NCBI GenBank assembly: GCA_017436185.1
Contig: JAFSDP010000018.1
Span: 115,142-179,141 of the forward strand
Origin: Alistipes sp.
GTDB taxonomy: Bacteria > Bacteroidota > Bacteroidia > Bacteroidales > Rikenellaceae
DNA length: 64,000 nucleotides
Reading direction: 5' to 3'
The notes beneath the pieces are model-generated. The model worked only from the letters and a program-made list of their open reading frames with translations. It made no database searches and was not told where the DNA came from. The position numbers were made by a program, and so were the translations under genes. Below are positions 24,501-32,988 of this stretch, in pieces (position 1 is the stretch's first letter; every line of letters starts with the position of its first letter).

Positions 24501-24719
24501 TCGACGGGTGCTACCGACTCGACGAAGGTGAACATCAAGGTCAATGGCGGTGGTACGATTGAGGGTGCAGCCCAGGTGACGGTGACGCTGAGCGGCACGA
24601 CGCAGAGCCTGAGTTACAACCTCTCGGGTGTCTCGGCTGCAACGACCATCACGCTGGAGGCAGCTGCCGCTTCGAAGCAGCGCTTCTATGTCGATAACCT
24701 GAAGATTCAGCAGAAATAG
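21567..24719 (+). CDS. Large modular surface lipoprotein with BACON domain and repeated modules
   Basis: A 1050-residue lipoprotein (SFTAC, lipid Cys near 25). In order it has a BACON-type Ig-like domain (about 40-121, with TNRPWTATLDEGSEWISMEP), two related jelly-roll-like modules (about 132-310 and 333-515), two near-duplicate modules (about 543-690 and 713-865, both with KNYGYL, GRYYYM, TYNSFNV and LQYDTQYNSYG), a six-fold PDT linker (about 871-891), and a third jelly-roll module to the end. No enzyme motif is seen. It probably captures or presents a polymer at the cell surface for the nucleases encoded next. The start at 21567 was chosen for the lipoprotein signal. Confidence 0.8.
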   Translation: MKKTIFGKLLFAAMALLAVTSFTACVDDNDDVGMPYLELELEELPFTVDGGDATFTVTTNRPWTATLDEGSEWISMEPMSGDGTTEVEISIPASTYGRVGKVNFHLSNSYAVYLTRTIQVLQGEVQEEELIYSETVGTASVSSPYPLVADYTAWNTEGTGAANVAYTGKNASVRASGLANAGSGPNVIFFGAAPATFQVNNIALQPQQGTLALSFLGSFSYKPEGSSEYNNTFDLEQFSVEISGDGQKWSKVNMTKNDGDKEHPYWIEATSLFTLTEVPEQLSIRFTAGFASAFRLDDIKLVTANGLGQEINLSEGVEGGDTPTPDVPVTPTDALWHENFGDNGENKPLVKDYTNWEKGGAVGANVTYEAPSGNVSVRESGKLSAGYAGASGAAKLFFGTNDPVFVVGNIALTAEQTKLRLGFGGAYSKQSGGAYDNTFYKDKFHVYVSGDGQKWTELSYTTAQADEYWIYATADFTLAKASEKLYFKYTVDEVSVFAIDDAQLTIGEGGQTIDLEAGTSDPDQPETPDQPTDGSKEFPGAGQYLMVALNGSDYLAATPLTSDKNYGYLPVTNVTVANNQIAADATTNALAWTVGATSTEGQFTLLGTDGRYYYMQGTYNSFNVNATAGTDGYNWTFAKNTDNTYTITNVTMSKTLQYDTQYNSYGVYPDTRGLFVELYKLNAAGTSYEKVTGATTGGGDTPVDPTPSTGEYAGKVLLMASVDGVWKAATPLASEKNYGYLQPTDVTVSGNAVAADATSNALAWTLADAATTGQYTLYGADGRYYYMTGTYNSFNVTADAGTDGYTWTIAKNSDGTFALTNVAMSKSLQYDTQYNSYGAYPDVRGLHVMIFKLNTAGTAYEAMGEISGGSTPDTPDTPDTPDTPDTPDTPATGTLLWHDDFSQFDGETADGTTDLGTSLKGSIEGFKDAYTGEKVYSAAGKIKMGSSSKKGTITTPTLKASGTVDAVLTVDLTAWANASTGATDSTKVNIKVNGGGTIEGAAQVTVTLSGTTQSLSYNLSGVSAATTITLEAAAASKQRFYVDNLKIQQK

Positions 24720-24754
24720 TACCCTTTTGAGCTATGACCCTGTTGCTTGATACA

Positions 24755-25969
24755 ATGCGCTCGTGGCTGACCCTTATGGTTGTGCTCCTCTCCCTCTCGT
24801 GCAGCGATGGCGGAGGGATTGGAGACGAACCTGCGGTGAGCAGTTCGTTGGTACGCTGGGAGACTACGTCGCTCTCGGCCATTGCCGATGTGGCTCGCCT
24901 GCGCATCGACGACAAGGCTCCGACGGGTATCGGTTGGACGGCCGAGATTCTCTCGGACGATTGGGCTTCGTTTGGCAATTGGAACCGAGGCGAGATGATC
25001 TTAAGTGGCAAGGTGAGTGCGTCGCTCTCGTCACGCATCATCTACATCTACTACCAGGACAACACGCTCGATCGTGAGCGTGAGCTGCGTGTGCGCTTCA
25101 CCTTCGAAGGGGGTGAGCCGGTGGAGTTGAGCCTCGATCAGCCCGGTAAGTTGGGTGGTGGCACCCAAACCGAGGGCGATACGTCGTGGTCGTGGCCCGA
25201 GTTGCCCGCCAAGATTGATAATGAGGAGTTGAGCTACGTAACTCACTTCTGTCCCGTCTATGACCAGACTATGGATGTGGAGGTGACGAAACGTAACTTT
25301 ACCATCTGCTTCGACCGTACGAAACGTGCCTCGTGGTGGGTGGCTTATCCGATGCACTCGGCCTATATAGGCTCATTGTCTCGCCCGGATCCCGATCCGT
25401 GGGCCTTTGACCCGAAGATTGAGTCTTCGTGGCAGGCCAATCTGACTATGGGTAGCTATACGGGCGCACCTGTCAGAGGGCATCAGATTGCCAATGCAGA
25501 TCGTGATGCCAACCGCACAATGCAGTACCAAACTTTCTTTTGCTCGAACGCTACACCTCAGAACGATGCACTGAATAGAGGAGCTTGGGCACGTTTGGAG
25601 GGCAAGGTGCGCAATTGGAGATGCAATGATACACTTTATGTCGTAACAGGTGCCTATTGGGATCCCGCTTCTTCGAATAAGACAACCGATCGCTCGGGCA
25701 ATGTGTGTCCTATCCCGACCCACTACTTCAAAGTATTGGCTCGCACGGTAAACGGCAAGGTGCGCAAGAAGGGCGATAAGTTGGGCGACTACAAGGCTTC
25801 GGAGCTGAAGACCATCGGTTTCTGGGTTGAGAATAAGAATGTGGCAACCGAGGCGGTGGATTGGGCTACGTCGGTGGCCGACATCGAGTCGAAGACCGGT
25901 ATCAAGTTCTTCCCCACGCTGCCCGAGGAGTGCAAAAAGCAGGATAACCCGTCAAGTTGGGGGTTGTAG
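24755..25969 (+). CDS. DNA/RNA non-specific endonuclease (NUC family) lipoprotein
   Basis: A 404-residue protein from the ATG at 24755, which gives a lipoprotein signal (VVLLSLSCSD). An Ig-like N-terminal domain (about 25-140) precedes the NUC domain. Active-site pieces are VRGHQIANADR (His base), FFCSNATPQNDALNRGAW (metal-binding Asn) and RLEGKVR (Glu). The usual DRGH is VRGH here, so the Asp is lost although the His is kept. The family cuts DNA and RNA without sequence preference and is normally secreted. It follows the BACON lipoprotein closely. An ATG at 24734 is an alternative start. Confidence 0.85.
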   Translation: MRSWLTLMVVLLSLSCSDGGGIGDEPAVSSSLVRWETTSLSAIADVARLRIDDKAPTGIGWTAEILSDDWASFGNWNRGEMILSGKVSASLSSRIIYIYYQDNTLDRERELRVRFTFEGGEPVELSLDQPGKLGGGTQTEGDTSWSWPELPAKIDNEELSYVTHFCPVYDQTMDVEVTKRNFTICFDRTKRASWWVAYPMHSAYIGSLSRPDPDPWAFDPKIESSWQANLTMGSYTGAPVRGHQIANADRDANRTMQYQTFFCSNATPQNDALNRGAWARLEGKVRNWRCNDTLYVVTGAYWDPASSNKTTDRSGNVCPIPTHYFKVLARTVNGKVRKKGDKLGDYKASELKTIGFWVENKNVATEAVDWATSVADIESKTGIKFFPTLPEECKKQDNPSSWGL

Positions 25970-25988
25970 CAAAAAAATGACTAAAACT

Positions 25989-27020
25989 ATGAAACGAACA
26001 CTCATAACCATTGCCTTGCTTTCGTTCGTGGCCCTCTGCTTTGCGCAGAAGCCCTACAAGGTGATGTTCTGGAATATCGAAAACTTCTTCGATACGATCA
26101 ACGACCCCGAGGTGCGTGACGACGAGTTTACGCCCGAAGGTCCGAAGGAGTGGACGGGTGCCAAGTATATGAAGAAACTCGCCAATGTGGAGCGGGTGGT
26201 CTTCGATGTGGCGGCACAGGATAAGATCTACCCCGTCGTGGTGGGCTTCTCGGAGGTTGAGACCCGCTCGGTGTTGGAGGATATCGTGGCCACCGAGAAA
26301 CTCGCTCCCGCTTCGTACCGAATTGTGCATTACGATTCGCCCGAGGCTCGTGGTGTCGATGTGGCCTTTATCTATCGCCCCGCCCAATTCAAGTTGGAGG
26401 GAAGCCGACCCGTGAAGGCCGATGTGCCCGAGCTGCCCAACTTTCGTACCCGTGACATCCTGACGATGTGGGGTACGATTGAGGGTGAGCCCTTCTACTT
26501 TATGGTGGTGCACTGGCCCTCGCGCCTGGGCGGCAAGGATGCCTCGGAGTTTAAGCGCATTGCGCTGGGCGAGCAGATGCGCCGCCTGGCCGACTCGGTG
26601 CTCTTGGCCAACCCCGCTACGAAAATCGTGGCTATGGGCGACTTCAACGACGACCCCACCGACCCCAGTATGGAGGAGGCGTTGGGTGCCAAAGGCAAGG
26701 TGAAGGAGCTTCAGAAGGGTGACTTCTTCAACCCCTATACCCAGATGCTCAAGTCGGGTATGGGTACGCTGGCCTACGGCGATGCGTGGAACATCTTCGA
26801 CAACATTGTCGTGACGGAGAATTTGGTGAATGCCCCGGCCGGCGAGCTGAAGTTGCAGAAGGCCAAGAACTCGAAGTTCTACGGCAACATCTTCCGAGGC
26901 CACTACCTCTTCCAAAAGGAGGGTCAGTATAAGGGCTACCCGCTACGTACGTTCGTTGGAAACACCTTCCAGGGCGGTTACAGCGATCACCTTCCCGTCT
27001 ATATCTATTTCGCCAAATAA
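25989..27020 (+). CDS. Secreted endonuclease/exonuclease/phosphatase-fold enzyme
   Basis: A 343-residue protein with a signal peptide (MKRTLITIALLSFVALCFAQ). EEP-fold motifs: MFWNIENFFD (Asn, Glu), GFSEVETRSVLE (Glu), MVVHWPSR (His), AMGDFNDDPTDPS (Asp, Asn) and SDHLPVYIYF (Asp-His). Such enzymes cut phosphodiester bonds in nucleic acids or remove phosphates. Secretion and the neighbouring NUC nuclease favour a nucleic-acid or nucleotide substrate. Another in-frame ATG lies 12 bases upstream. Confidence 0.88.
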   Translation: MKRTLITIALLSFVALCFAQKPYKVMFWNIENFFDTINDPEVRDDEFTPEGPKEWTGAKYMKKLANVERVVFDVAAQDKIYPVVVGFSEVETRSVLEDIVATEKLAPASYRIVHYDSPEARGVDVAFIYRPAQFKLEGSRPVKADVPELPNFRTRDILTMWGTIEGEPFYFMVVHWPSRLGGKDASEFKRIALGEQMRRLADSVLLANPATKIVAMGDFNDDPTDPSMEEALGAKGKVKELQKGDFFNPYTQMLKSGMGTLAYGDAWNIFDNIVVTENLVNAPAGELKLQKAKNSKFYGNIFRGHYLFQKEGQYKGYPLRTFVGNTFQGGYSDHLPVYIYFAK

Positions 27021-27036
27021 ATAACACAAAAACGAT

Positions 27037-29796
27037 ATGAAAATCAAAAGTTTACTGACACTTTTACTCGCACTTCTCACCACCGTTGCGTTTGCCCAGG
27101 TGGGAGGCGTGAAGGGTCGTGTGGTCTCCCGTTCGGGACGCACGGCACTCAGTGGTGTCCAACTGACGTTGCAGCCCGGTGAGCAGATAGCAACGACCAA
27201 CGCCGAGGGTCAGTTCCTCTTCGAGATGGTCGAGGCAGGCGAGTACACCCTGCTGTTGGAGGCCGACGAGTTCGAGCCACTGACCTTGGCTGTGCGCGTC
27301 GATAAGTTGGTGCGTGACCTGGGTACGTTGATTATGGTTCCCGCTGCCCAGCAGGAGGTCTTGGACGATGCCGTCTTTGCCGAGTTCGATATCGAGACGG
27401 CGGGCGATGCCAATTCGTTGCCCACCTCGCTCTCGGCCTCGAAGGACCTGTTTAACAACATCGCCTCGTACAACTTCAGCGAGATGCGCTTCAACGTGCG
27501 TGGTTACGACTCGCAGTACCAGGACATCTACCTGAACGGTGTGCGCCTTAACGATGCTTTGACGGGCTACTCGCCTTGGTCGTTGTGGAGCGGTCTGAAC
27601 GATGCCACCCGCAATCAGGAGGTGACCTCGGGCCTTGTCGGCTCGGAGTTCGGTCTGGGTGGTATTGCCGGTACGACGAACGTGAATACGCTCCCCTCGC
27701 AGATGCGTAAGGGTGTGCGTACCAGCTTGGTGAGCGGCAACCAGACCTATCGTTTCCGTGCTATGGCGACCTATGCTTCGGGTCCGCAGGACAATGGTTG
27801 GTCGTATGCCTTCTCGCTCTCGACCCGTCAGGGTGGAAACGACTATGTGAAGGGTGTCTATTACAACGCCTTCGGTTACTTTGCAGCCGTCGAGAAGCAG
27901 TTTGGCGCTTCGCACCGTTTGGCTCTGACCTTGTTGGGTGCTCCCTCGGAGCGTGGCGCACAGCAGGCATCGACGCAGGAGGCCTACGATTTGGTCGGCA
28001 ACAACTACTACAACCCCAACTGGGGCTACCAGAACGGCAAGAAGCGTAACGCCCGTGTGCGTGACAACCACGAGCCGATTGTGATGCTGAACTACAAGTT
28101 CGACATCTCGGATCGCTCGAAGTTGGACATCGCCACCTCGTTCCGCTTTGGTCGCAACGGCTATTCGGCCCTCACGTGGCAGAATGGTCCCGACCCCCGT
28201 CCCGACTACTACCGTTACCTGCCTTCGTACTACGAGCGTGACGGTAACCTGCAGGGGGCTGCTTGGCTCAAGGAGTATTGGATGGCCAACTATGAAAATC
28301 AGCGCCACTTCAATTGGGACCGTATGTATCAGACCAACTTCACGCAGCAGGATCCCGCCGATGAGGCCCTCTACGGGCCGGGTCGTCGCTCGAACTATAT
28401 GGTGGAGGAGCGTCGCACCGACCAGCGCGATTGGAACCTGACGGCTACCTTCTCGCACCTCTTCAAGGGTGGCTCGAAGCTGAATGCCGGTCTGAACGTG
28501 CGCCGCAACCGCACGGAGTACTACTCGCTTGTGAAGGACCTGCTGGGTGGTGACTATTGGGCCGACATCGACAAGTTTGCCGAGCGTGACTTCTCGTCGA
28601 ATACCGAGGCCTACCAGAACAACCTCGACTACTACTATGCCAATGGCCACGCCCACGCTGCCAAGGAGGGCGACAAGTACAGCTACGACTACTATGCCCA
28701 CGTCATCAAGGGCAACGCCTGGGCTGCCTATGCAATGCAGTTCGGCGGTCTGGGCATCACGCTCGGTGGCGAGGTAGGTGCTACGAAGATGTGGCGTGAA
28801 GGCCTTTGGTGGAAGGGTCTGTTCAAGGATAACTCGAAGGGTGACTCCGAGAAGTTGGACTTCTTGAACTACAAGGGCAAGCTCAACCTTTCGTATCGTT
28901 TCTCGGCAGCCCACTCGGTGGAGGCCAACGCCCTCTATATGCAGCAGGCTCCCGACTTCCGTGCCGCTTTTGTTTCGCCCCGTACCCGCAACACCGTTAC
29001 GCCCAACCTTACCGAGGAGAAGGTGATGGCCTTCGATGCCGCCTATAACTTCCGCTACGGCGATTGGAAACTGCGTGTGGCCGGTTACTACACCGAGATC
29101 GAGGATCAGACGAAGGTGATGTCCTACTACGACGATGTGGCTTCGAGCTTCACGAACTTTGCGATGAGCGGCATCGACAAGAAGCACTTTGGTTTGGAGG
29201 CTGCCTTCCAGGTGCCCATCTATCGTGGTCTGTCGTTGCGTGGTGCCGTAAGCTGGGGTCAATACACCTACGATTCCAACCCCTTCTATGTGCAGACGCA
29301 GGACAACTCGGCCGAGATTATCTCCGAGGGTAAGGTCTATTGGGAGGATTTCCGTGTGGAGAGCACCCCGCAGCTGGCTGCCAGCGTGGGGCTGAACTTC
29401 CGCTCGAACAACAATTGGTTCTTGTCGCTCGATTGGAACTACTACGACAATATGTACCTCTCGATGAGCCCGATTTACCGTACCGATGCCGTCATTACGA
29501 GCGGTATGTCGGAGGCTGATATTGCCAACATCCGCCACCAGGAGAAGTTCGACAACGCCTATGTGCTGAACGCTTCGATTGGTAAGAACTGGTCGATTAA
29601 GTACAAATATACGTTGGGCTTCTCGCTGAGCGTGGATAACCTTCTGAACGATCAGGACATCAAGACGGGCGGTTACGAGCAGACCCGTCTGGCGAAGAAC
29701 GAAGAGACGACCGTGACGAGCTACCAGCCCTTCGATTCGAAGTATTTTTATATGTTCGGCACGACCTACTACCTCAACATCTATTTCCGTTTCTAA
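27037..29796 (+). CDS. TonB-dependent receptor of the nuclease locus
   Basis: A complete 919-residue receptor. Signal peptide to about 20 (TTVAFAQ). A carboxypeptidase-regulatory-like domain spans about 22-105 (GVKGRVVSRSGRTALSGV). The plug spans about 130-235 (MRFNVRGYDSQYQDIYLNGVRLND, then EFGLGGIAGTTNVNT). A long barrel ends in the aromatic strand YYLNIYFRF. No SusD lies beside it; a DUF5689 lipoprotein follows instead. It starts 17 bases after the EEP gene. The likely cargo is the product of the two nucleases (oligonucleotides, nucleosides or phosphate compounds); this is inferred from context. Confidence 0.9.
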   Translation: MKIKSLLTLLLALLTTVAFAQVGGVKGRVVSRSGRTALSGVQLTLQPGEQIATTNAEGQFLFEMVEAGEYTLLLEADEFEPLTLAVRVDKLVRDLGTLIMVPAAQQEVLDDAVFAEFDIETAGDANSLPTSLSASKDLFNNIASYNFSEMRFNVRGYDSQYQDIYLNGVRLNDALTGYSPWSLWSGLNDATRNQEVTSGLVGSEFGLGGIAGTTNVNTLPSQMRKGVRTSLVSGNQTYRFRAMATYASGPQDNGWSYAFSLSTRQGGNDYVKGVYYNAFGYFAAVEKQFGASHRLALTLLGAPSERGAQQASTQEAYDLVGNNYYNPNWGYQNGKKRNARVRDNHEPIVMLNYKFDISDRSKLDIATSFRFGRNGYSALTWQNGPDPRPDYYRYLPSYYERDGNLQGAAWLKEYWMANYENQRHFNWDRMYQTNFTQQDPADEALYGPGRRSNYMVEERRTDQRDWNLTATFSHLFKGGSKLNAGLNVRRNRTEYYSLVKDLLGGDYWADIDKFAERDFSSNTEAYQNNLDYYYANGHAHAAKEGDKYSYDYYAHVIKGNAWAAYAMQFGGLGITLGGEVGATKMWREGLWWKGLFKDNSKGDSEKLDFLNYKGKLNLSYRFSAAHSVEANALYMQQAPDFRAAFVSPRTRNTVTPNLTEEKVMAFDAAYNFRYGDWKLRVAGYYTEIEDQTKVMSYYDDVASSFTNFAMSGIDKKHFGLEAAFQVPIYRGLSLRGAVSWGQYTYDSNPFYVQTQDNSAEIISEGKVYWEDFRVESTPQLAASVGLNFRSNNNWFLSLDWNYYDNMYLSMSPIYRTDAVITSGMSEADIANIRHQEKFDNAYVLNASIGKNWSIKYKYTLGFSLSVDNLLNDQDIKTGGYEQTRLAKNEETTVTSYQPFDSKYFYMFGTTYYLNIYFRF

Positions 29797-29817
29797 CAGC
29801 TAACAACGACACAGAGT

Positions 29818-30852
29818 ATGAACAAAATTTTCAAGATTGCATTTGTGGCAGCCCTTGCGCTGACGATGGTAGGCTGTTACAACGACCACGAGGTTCCCGA
29901 GGCCGACAAGCAATATACCGACGAGGAGTTGCAGGCCGCAGGGCTGGAGTATATCTCCATCGAGCAGCTCAAGAAGGACTTTTGGCGCACGACGGGTGCC
30001 GGTACGGGTGCCGTAGCGTCGTGGGAGATTACCGAGCCGCTCTACACGCGCGGTAAGGTGATTTCGTCGGACCGCCGTGGCTCGATTTACAAGACGATTT
30101 ACATCTACGACGAGGTGACCGAGACGGCCATCGAGGTCAAGCTCAACAACAGCAACTACCTCTTCTATCCGGTGGGTTGCGAGGTCTTCGTCAAGTTGGA
30201 GGGCTTGGTGCTGGGCAACTATCGTGGTATGGTCAGCATCGGTGCCAAGTCGGGCAATGCCGAGTACTCGAACGACAATATCGAGTTGCCGAACCTGATT
30301 AGCGAGCACGTGCTGCGTGGCCGCCAGATTGGTATGACGCAGGCCGATACGCTGGTCATCACGAAGGACAATTACCGCACGCTCGACGACAAGGCGCTGG
30401 GTCGCCTGGTGCGTTTCGAGGGCATTCAGAGCAAGTTTGGCACCGCCAAGTGGGGCTATCAGAACACCTTCCCCAACTACTTTGCCAACCAGACCTCCTA
30501 CGATTTGAACTCGGAGGGTACGCTCAACGGTAAGACCTGGAACGAGATTCTGACCGGCACGCCCACCTGGGCCGCTATGGGCAAGCAGGATGACCAGAAG
30601 GTTGATACCTATTATTATGGTTCGGCTTGGTTTACCTACAACCCCGACGATGCAGGCCAGGATACGGCGGCGGCTCCGGGCAACTATGTGGTCCGCACGA
30701 GCGGCTATGCCCAGTTCCGTGACAATCAGATTCCGGCCGATGGCACGACGGTTGATTTGACGGCCATCTACGTCAAATATACCAACTCGTCGGGTCGCTA
30801 CATCACCTATCAGCTCTCGCTCATCGACGGCAACGACGTGGTGGTGAAGTAA
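29818..30852 (+). CDS. DUF5689 lipoprotein
   Basis: A 344-residue lipoprotein (MVGCYN, Cys20). The N-terminal part has ISIEQLKKDFW and GKVISSDRRGSIYKTIYIYDE, typical of the OB-fold-like DUF5689 family. Further strands include GCEVFVKLEGLVLGNYRGMVSIGA and a C-terminal half with RTSGYAQFRDNQIPADG. It starts 22 bases after the TonB receptor. DUF5689 proteins recur beside TonB receptors and nucleases in Bacteroidota; a ligand-binding role is likely by position. An OB fold would suit nucleic-acid binding, which is an inference. Confidence 0.85.
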   Translation: MNKIFKIAFVAALALTMVGCYNDHEVPEADKQYTDEELQAAGLEYISIEQLKKDFWRTTGAGTGAVASWEITEPLYTRGKVISSDRRGSIYKTIYIYDEVTETAIEVKLNNSNYLFYPVGCEVFVKLEGLVLGNYRGMVSIGAKSGNAEYSNDNIELPNLISEHVLRGRQIGMTQADTLVITKDNYRTLDDKALGRLVRFEGIQSKFGTAKWGYQNTFPNYFANQTSYDLNSEGTLNGKTWNEILTGTPTWAAMGKQDDQKVDTYYYGSAWFTYNPDDAGQDTAAAPGNYVVRTSGYAQFRDNQIPADGTTVDLTAIYVKYTNSSGRYITYQLSLIDGNDVVVK

Positions 30853-30877
30853 TCGAACAGAAGATTCGACCTTTTAC

Positions 30878-30918
30878 ATGGGGGTTGTGGCTGCGGCTGC
30901 AACCCCATTTTTGTTTTT
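30878..30918 (+). terminator. Terminator after the nuclease/TonB locus
   Basis: GGGGTTG and CAACCCC pair around a 12-base loop, followed by ATTTTTGTTTTTT. Confidence 0.75.
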
Positions 30919-30939
30919 TCGACATTTTTACTACCTTTG
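30910..30939 (+). promoter_or_regulatory. Promoter of the 30973 gene
   Basis: TTTG at 30910-30913 and TACCTTTG at 30932-30939 are 18 bp apart, slightly short, and the T-run of the terminator supplies the -33. Confidence 0.5.
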
Positions 30940-30972
30940 TAGAAAGCGTGTTGTCTAAAACCTACCTGACGT

Positions 30973-32928
30973 ATGAAACGAATCATCGCCTTGTTGCTGC
31001 TTGTGATGTGCAGCCTTAACTCAACCTTTTCCCAGAACTTTCAGTTGCTAGTAGGTGAATCCCAGCTCGAAAATGGAGGTAAAGAGGTTAAAGTGTTGAA
31101 TAATTTTATAGTAAATCCAATGTTCTGCTCGTGGTGGAATGCCAATGTGTCTTGTGTGCTCAGTGTGGGCCATTATACCAATGCCAATGGTAAAGCCGAT
31201 GAGGATTGTTATTTGATGCTCGAGTTGGTACATAAGGATTTGAAACCGAGGTTAGGAAGTGTCTCCGGAGTCGATATTTGCCTATCGAACGGCGAGAAGT
31301 TGAACTTTATGAATGACAATCTTTTTGATCCTATTTTCGACTATGACGGCGATTCGCTTTTAATATATCTTTGTGCGTGGTCAACATTCTTTGATGGGAC
31401 GGGATATAGTAGTTCCTATCGAAGCTCGGGTATGATAAATACACCTGCAGCCGCTTCGATGTACCTGTTTAATCAGTTGTCGCTCTATGATATCGAAACC
31501 ATTGCTATCAATGGCGGAATGCCTTTCAAACCCCAATTCAAGAGTGCTAATTTGATTAAGGCGTATGTGAAGGAACTGCACACTAAGTCGCCTGCAATCA
31601 AAGGTCTTCCCGATGTGAATAGTTTGCAAAGGTATGGTAAGAAAATAAATGTTTCGATAAAGGAAAATGTGAAAAACGGTACAATCCCTTTGGTGGTAAC
31701 AAGTAGCACATTGAATGCGCCGCTTTCGTCCGAAAAAACGCTAAAGTATCACTTTGAAGTATCTCACTATTCTGAAACCCGATCTCCGGTGTTGGCAATC
31801 AATAGTTCCGGTTATAAATTGCCCGACATCAAAACCTATTGGGGTAAAAAAATCATATTGCTTTTACGCTTGTCGAATGGTGAGGAATTATTTTCTCGTG
31901 CGGCTGTTCCTCAAATGACGCTTTTGTATAACCAGTGCCATTTGTTGGTGGCTTTAGATTCGTTTAGCACAGACGAAAATTTGACTCCTCGGGCTGTTTT
32001 ACAACGTTTAGCCAACAATGATATCGTGGAGATGCGTCTGGTTGACCATACCAATCGTATCGATTTGAGTAAGGCTGATGGTTTCTCGTCCAATATTTTT
32101 TCTGCAATGTGTGAGGCGCTGTTGGAAAAGACGGGAGCGGCCGATCTCTATGCACTGAATACGCCCGCCGCTGCCGCTCGTCCGACAGCCACCCCCAAAC
32201 CTGCCGCCAAGCCCGCACAGCCTGCCGTTCGACCGACACAACCCACCCCGAAGCCCACGCCGAAACCTGCCCCTCAACCGACCAAGAGCGAGGCCGAAAG
32301 GATTGCCGAGGCCGATCGACGGGCAGTGGAATTGATGACGCAGGGCCAAACGCAGCAGACCCAAAAGCCGAAAAATGGCGAGTCCGGAGGATTTTTGATG
32401 AAAGCGCAGGGCAAGTTGAAATATAGTCGTTACATTTCACGCAAAGACCATATTGCGCCTCGGGAGATGGTGCATACACCGATGGCACTCTTCACCTCGC
32501 GAGCCATTCCGTTGGAGGTGGTGATCGAGTTGGTCGATGGAGCCAAAGGGGTAGGCAAGGTGCAGACCTCCACCTCGTCGGACGGCAAGCAGAAGAGCGT
32601 GTCGGTCCGCCCGAGCGAGTTCTATTGCCGAGTGAGCGGCTTCGAGGAGGTGCCCTGCACGCTGATGAGTGTGGGCTATGATGCCGCCAACACGGAGCAA
32701 ATCAAGACATCGAGCTTTACCTACAACCTGCCCTCGTCGTGGAAACGAAGCAAGGTGAAGGAGTATGCCAAGGCGTTTGTGGAGGATTTGGCTCGTTTGG
32801 GTGTCGGATGGAGCGAATCGAAAGATCGCTACATCGGCTCCTACGAAGGTCACTACCTGATGCTTGACTACGGCACCAACGGCCAAGACAACCACATCTA
32901 CCTCTACATCAGCTACACCGAGAAGTAG
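30973..32928 (+). CDS. Unknown exported two-part protein with Pro/Ala-rich linker
   Basis: A 651-residue protein with a signal peptide (LVMCSLNSTFSQ). I do not recognise a family. The N-terminal part (about 22-390) is beta-rich and AT-rich in codon use. A linker at about 397-436 is made of Pro, Ala, Lys and Thr repeats (KPTPKPAPQPT). The C-terminal part (about 455-651) is more GC-rich and contains HTPMALFTSRAIPLEVVIELVDGAKG and a closing YIGSYEGHYLMLDYG. The contrast suggests a fusion of parts with different origins. It is monocistronic, with a strong terminator. Confidence 0.6.
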   Translation: MKRIIALLLLVMCSLNSTFSQNFQLLVGESQLENGGKEVKVLNNFIVNPMFCSWWNANVSCVLSVGHYTNANGKADEDCYLMLELVHKDLKPRLGSVSGVDICLSNGEKLNFMNDNLFDPIFDYDGDSLLIYLCAWSTFFDGTGYSSSYRSSGMINTPAAASMYLFNQLSLYDIETIAINGGMPFKPQFKSANLIKAYVKELHTKSPAIKGLPDVNSLQRYGKKINVSIKENVKNGTIPLVVTSSTLNAPLSSEKTLKYHFEVSHYSETRSPVLAINSSGYKLPDIKTYWGKKIILLLRLSNGEELFSRAAVPQMTLLYNQCHLLVALDSFSTDENLTPRAVLQRLANNDIVEMRLVDHTNRIDLSKADGFSSNIFSAMCEALLEKTGAADLYALNTPAAAARPTATPKPAAKPAQPAVRPTQPTPKPTPKPAPQPTKSEAERIAEADRRAVELMTQGQTQQTQKPKNGESGGFLMKAQGKLKYSRYISRKDHIAPREMVHTPMALFTSRAIPLEVVIELVDGAKGVGKVQTSTSSDGKQKSVSVRPSEFYCRVSGFEEVPCTLMSVGYDAANTEQIKTSSFTYNLPSSWKRSKVKEYAKAFVEDLARLGVGWSESKDRYIGSYEGHYLMLDYGTNGQDNHIYLYISYTEK

Positions 32929-32935
32929 CAAGAAA

Positions 32936-32975
32936 CGACAAAGCCGCAGGTTTTCCTGCGGCTTTGTCGTTGTCG
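32936..32975 (+). terminator. Terminator after the 30973 gene
   Basis: CGACAAAGCCGCAGG and CCTGCGGCTTTGTCG form a perfect 15-bp stem with a TTTT loop. The following bases lack a long T-run, but the hairpin is very strong. Confidence 0.75.
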
Positions 32976-32988
32976 AGGAGACTGGATT
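32971..32988 (-). repeat. Partial copy of the tRNA-Pro 3' end
   Basis: Eighteen bases (TGTCGAGGAGACTGGATT) match 33166-33183, the 3' end of tRNA-Pro, at 17 of 18 positions, about 195 bp away and in the same orientation. Both copies follow a hairpin ending GGCTTTGTC. The roughly 180 bp between holds no gene; it has a hairpin-like stretch at 33042-33079. Confidence 0.55.

Noticed and set aside
27064..29538. An 824-codon open frame antisense to the TonB receptor
   Set aside because: It mirrors the codon bias of the real gene, lacks any recognisable domain and is low in plausible protein features. Similar long antisense frames lie opposite argS, ffh and the BACON gene.
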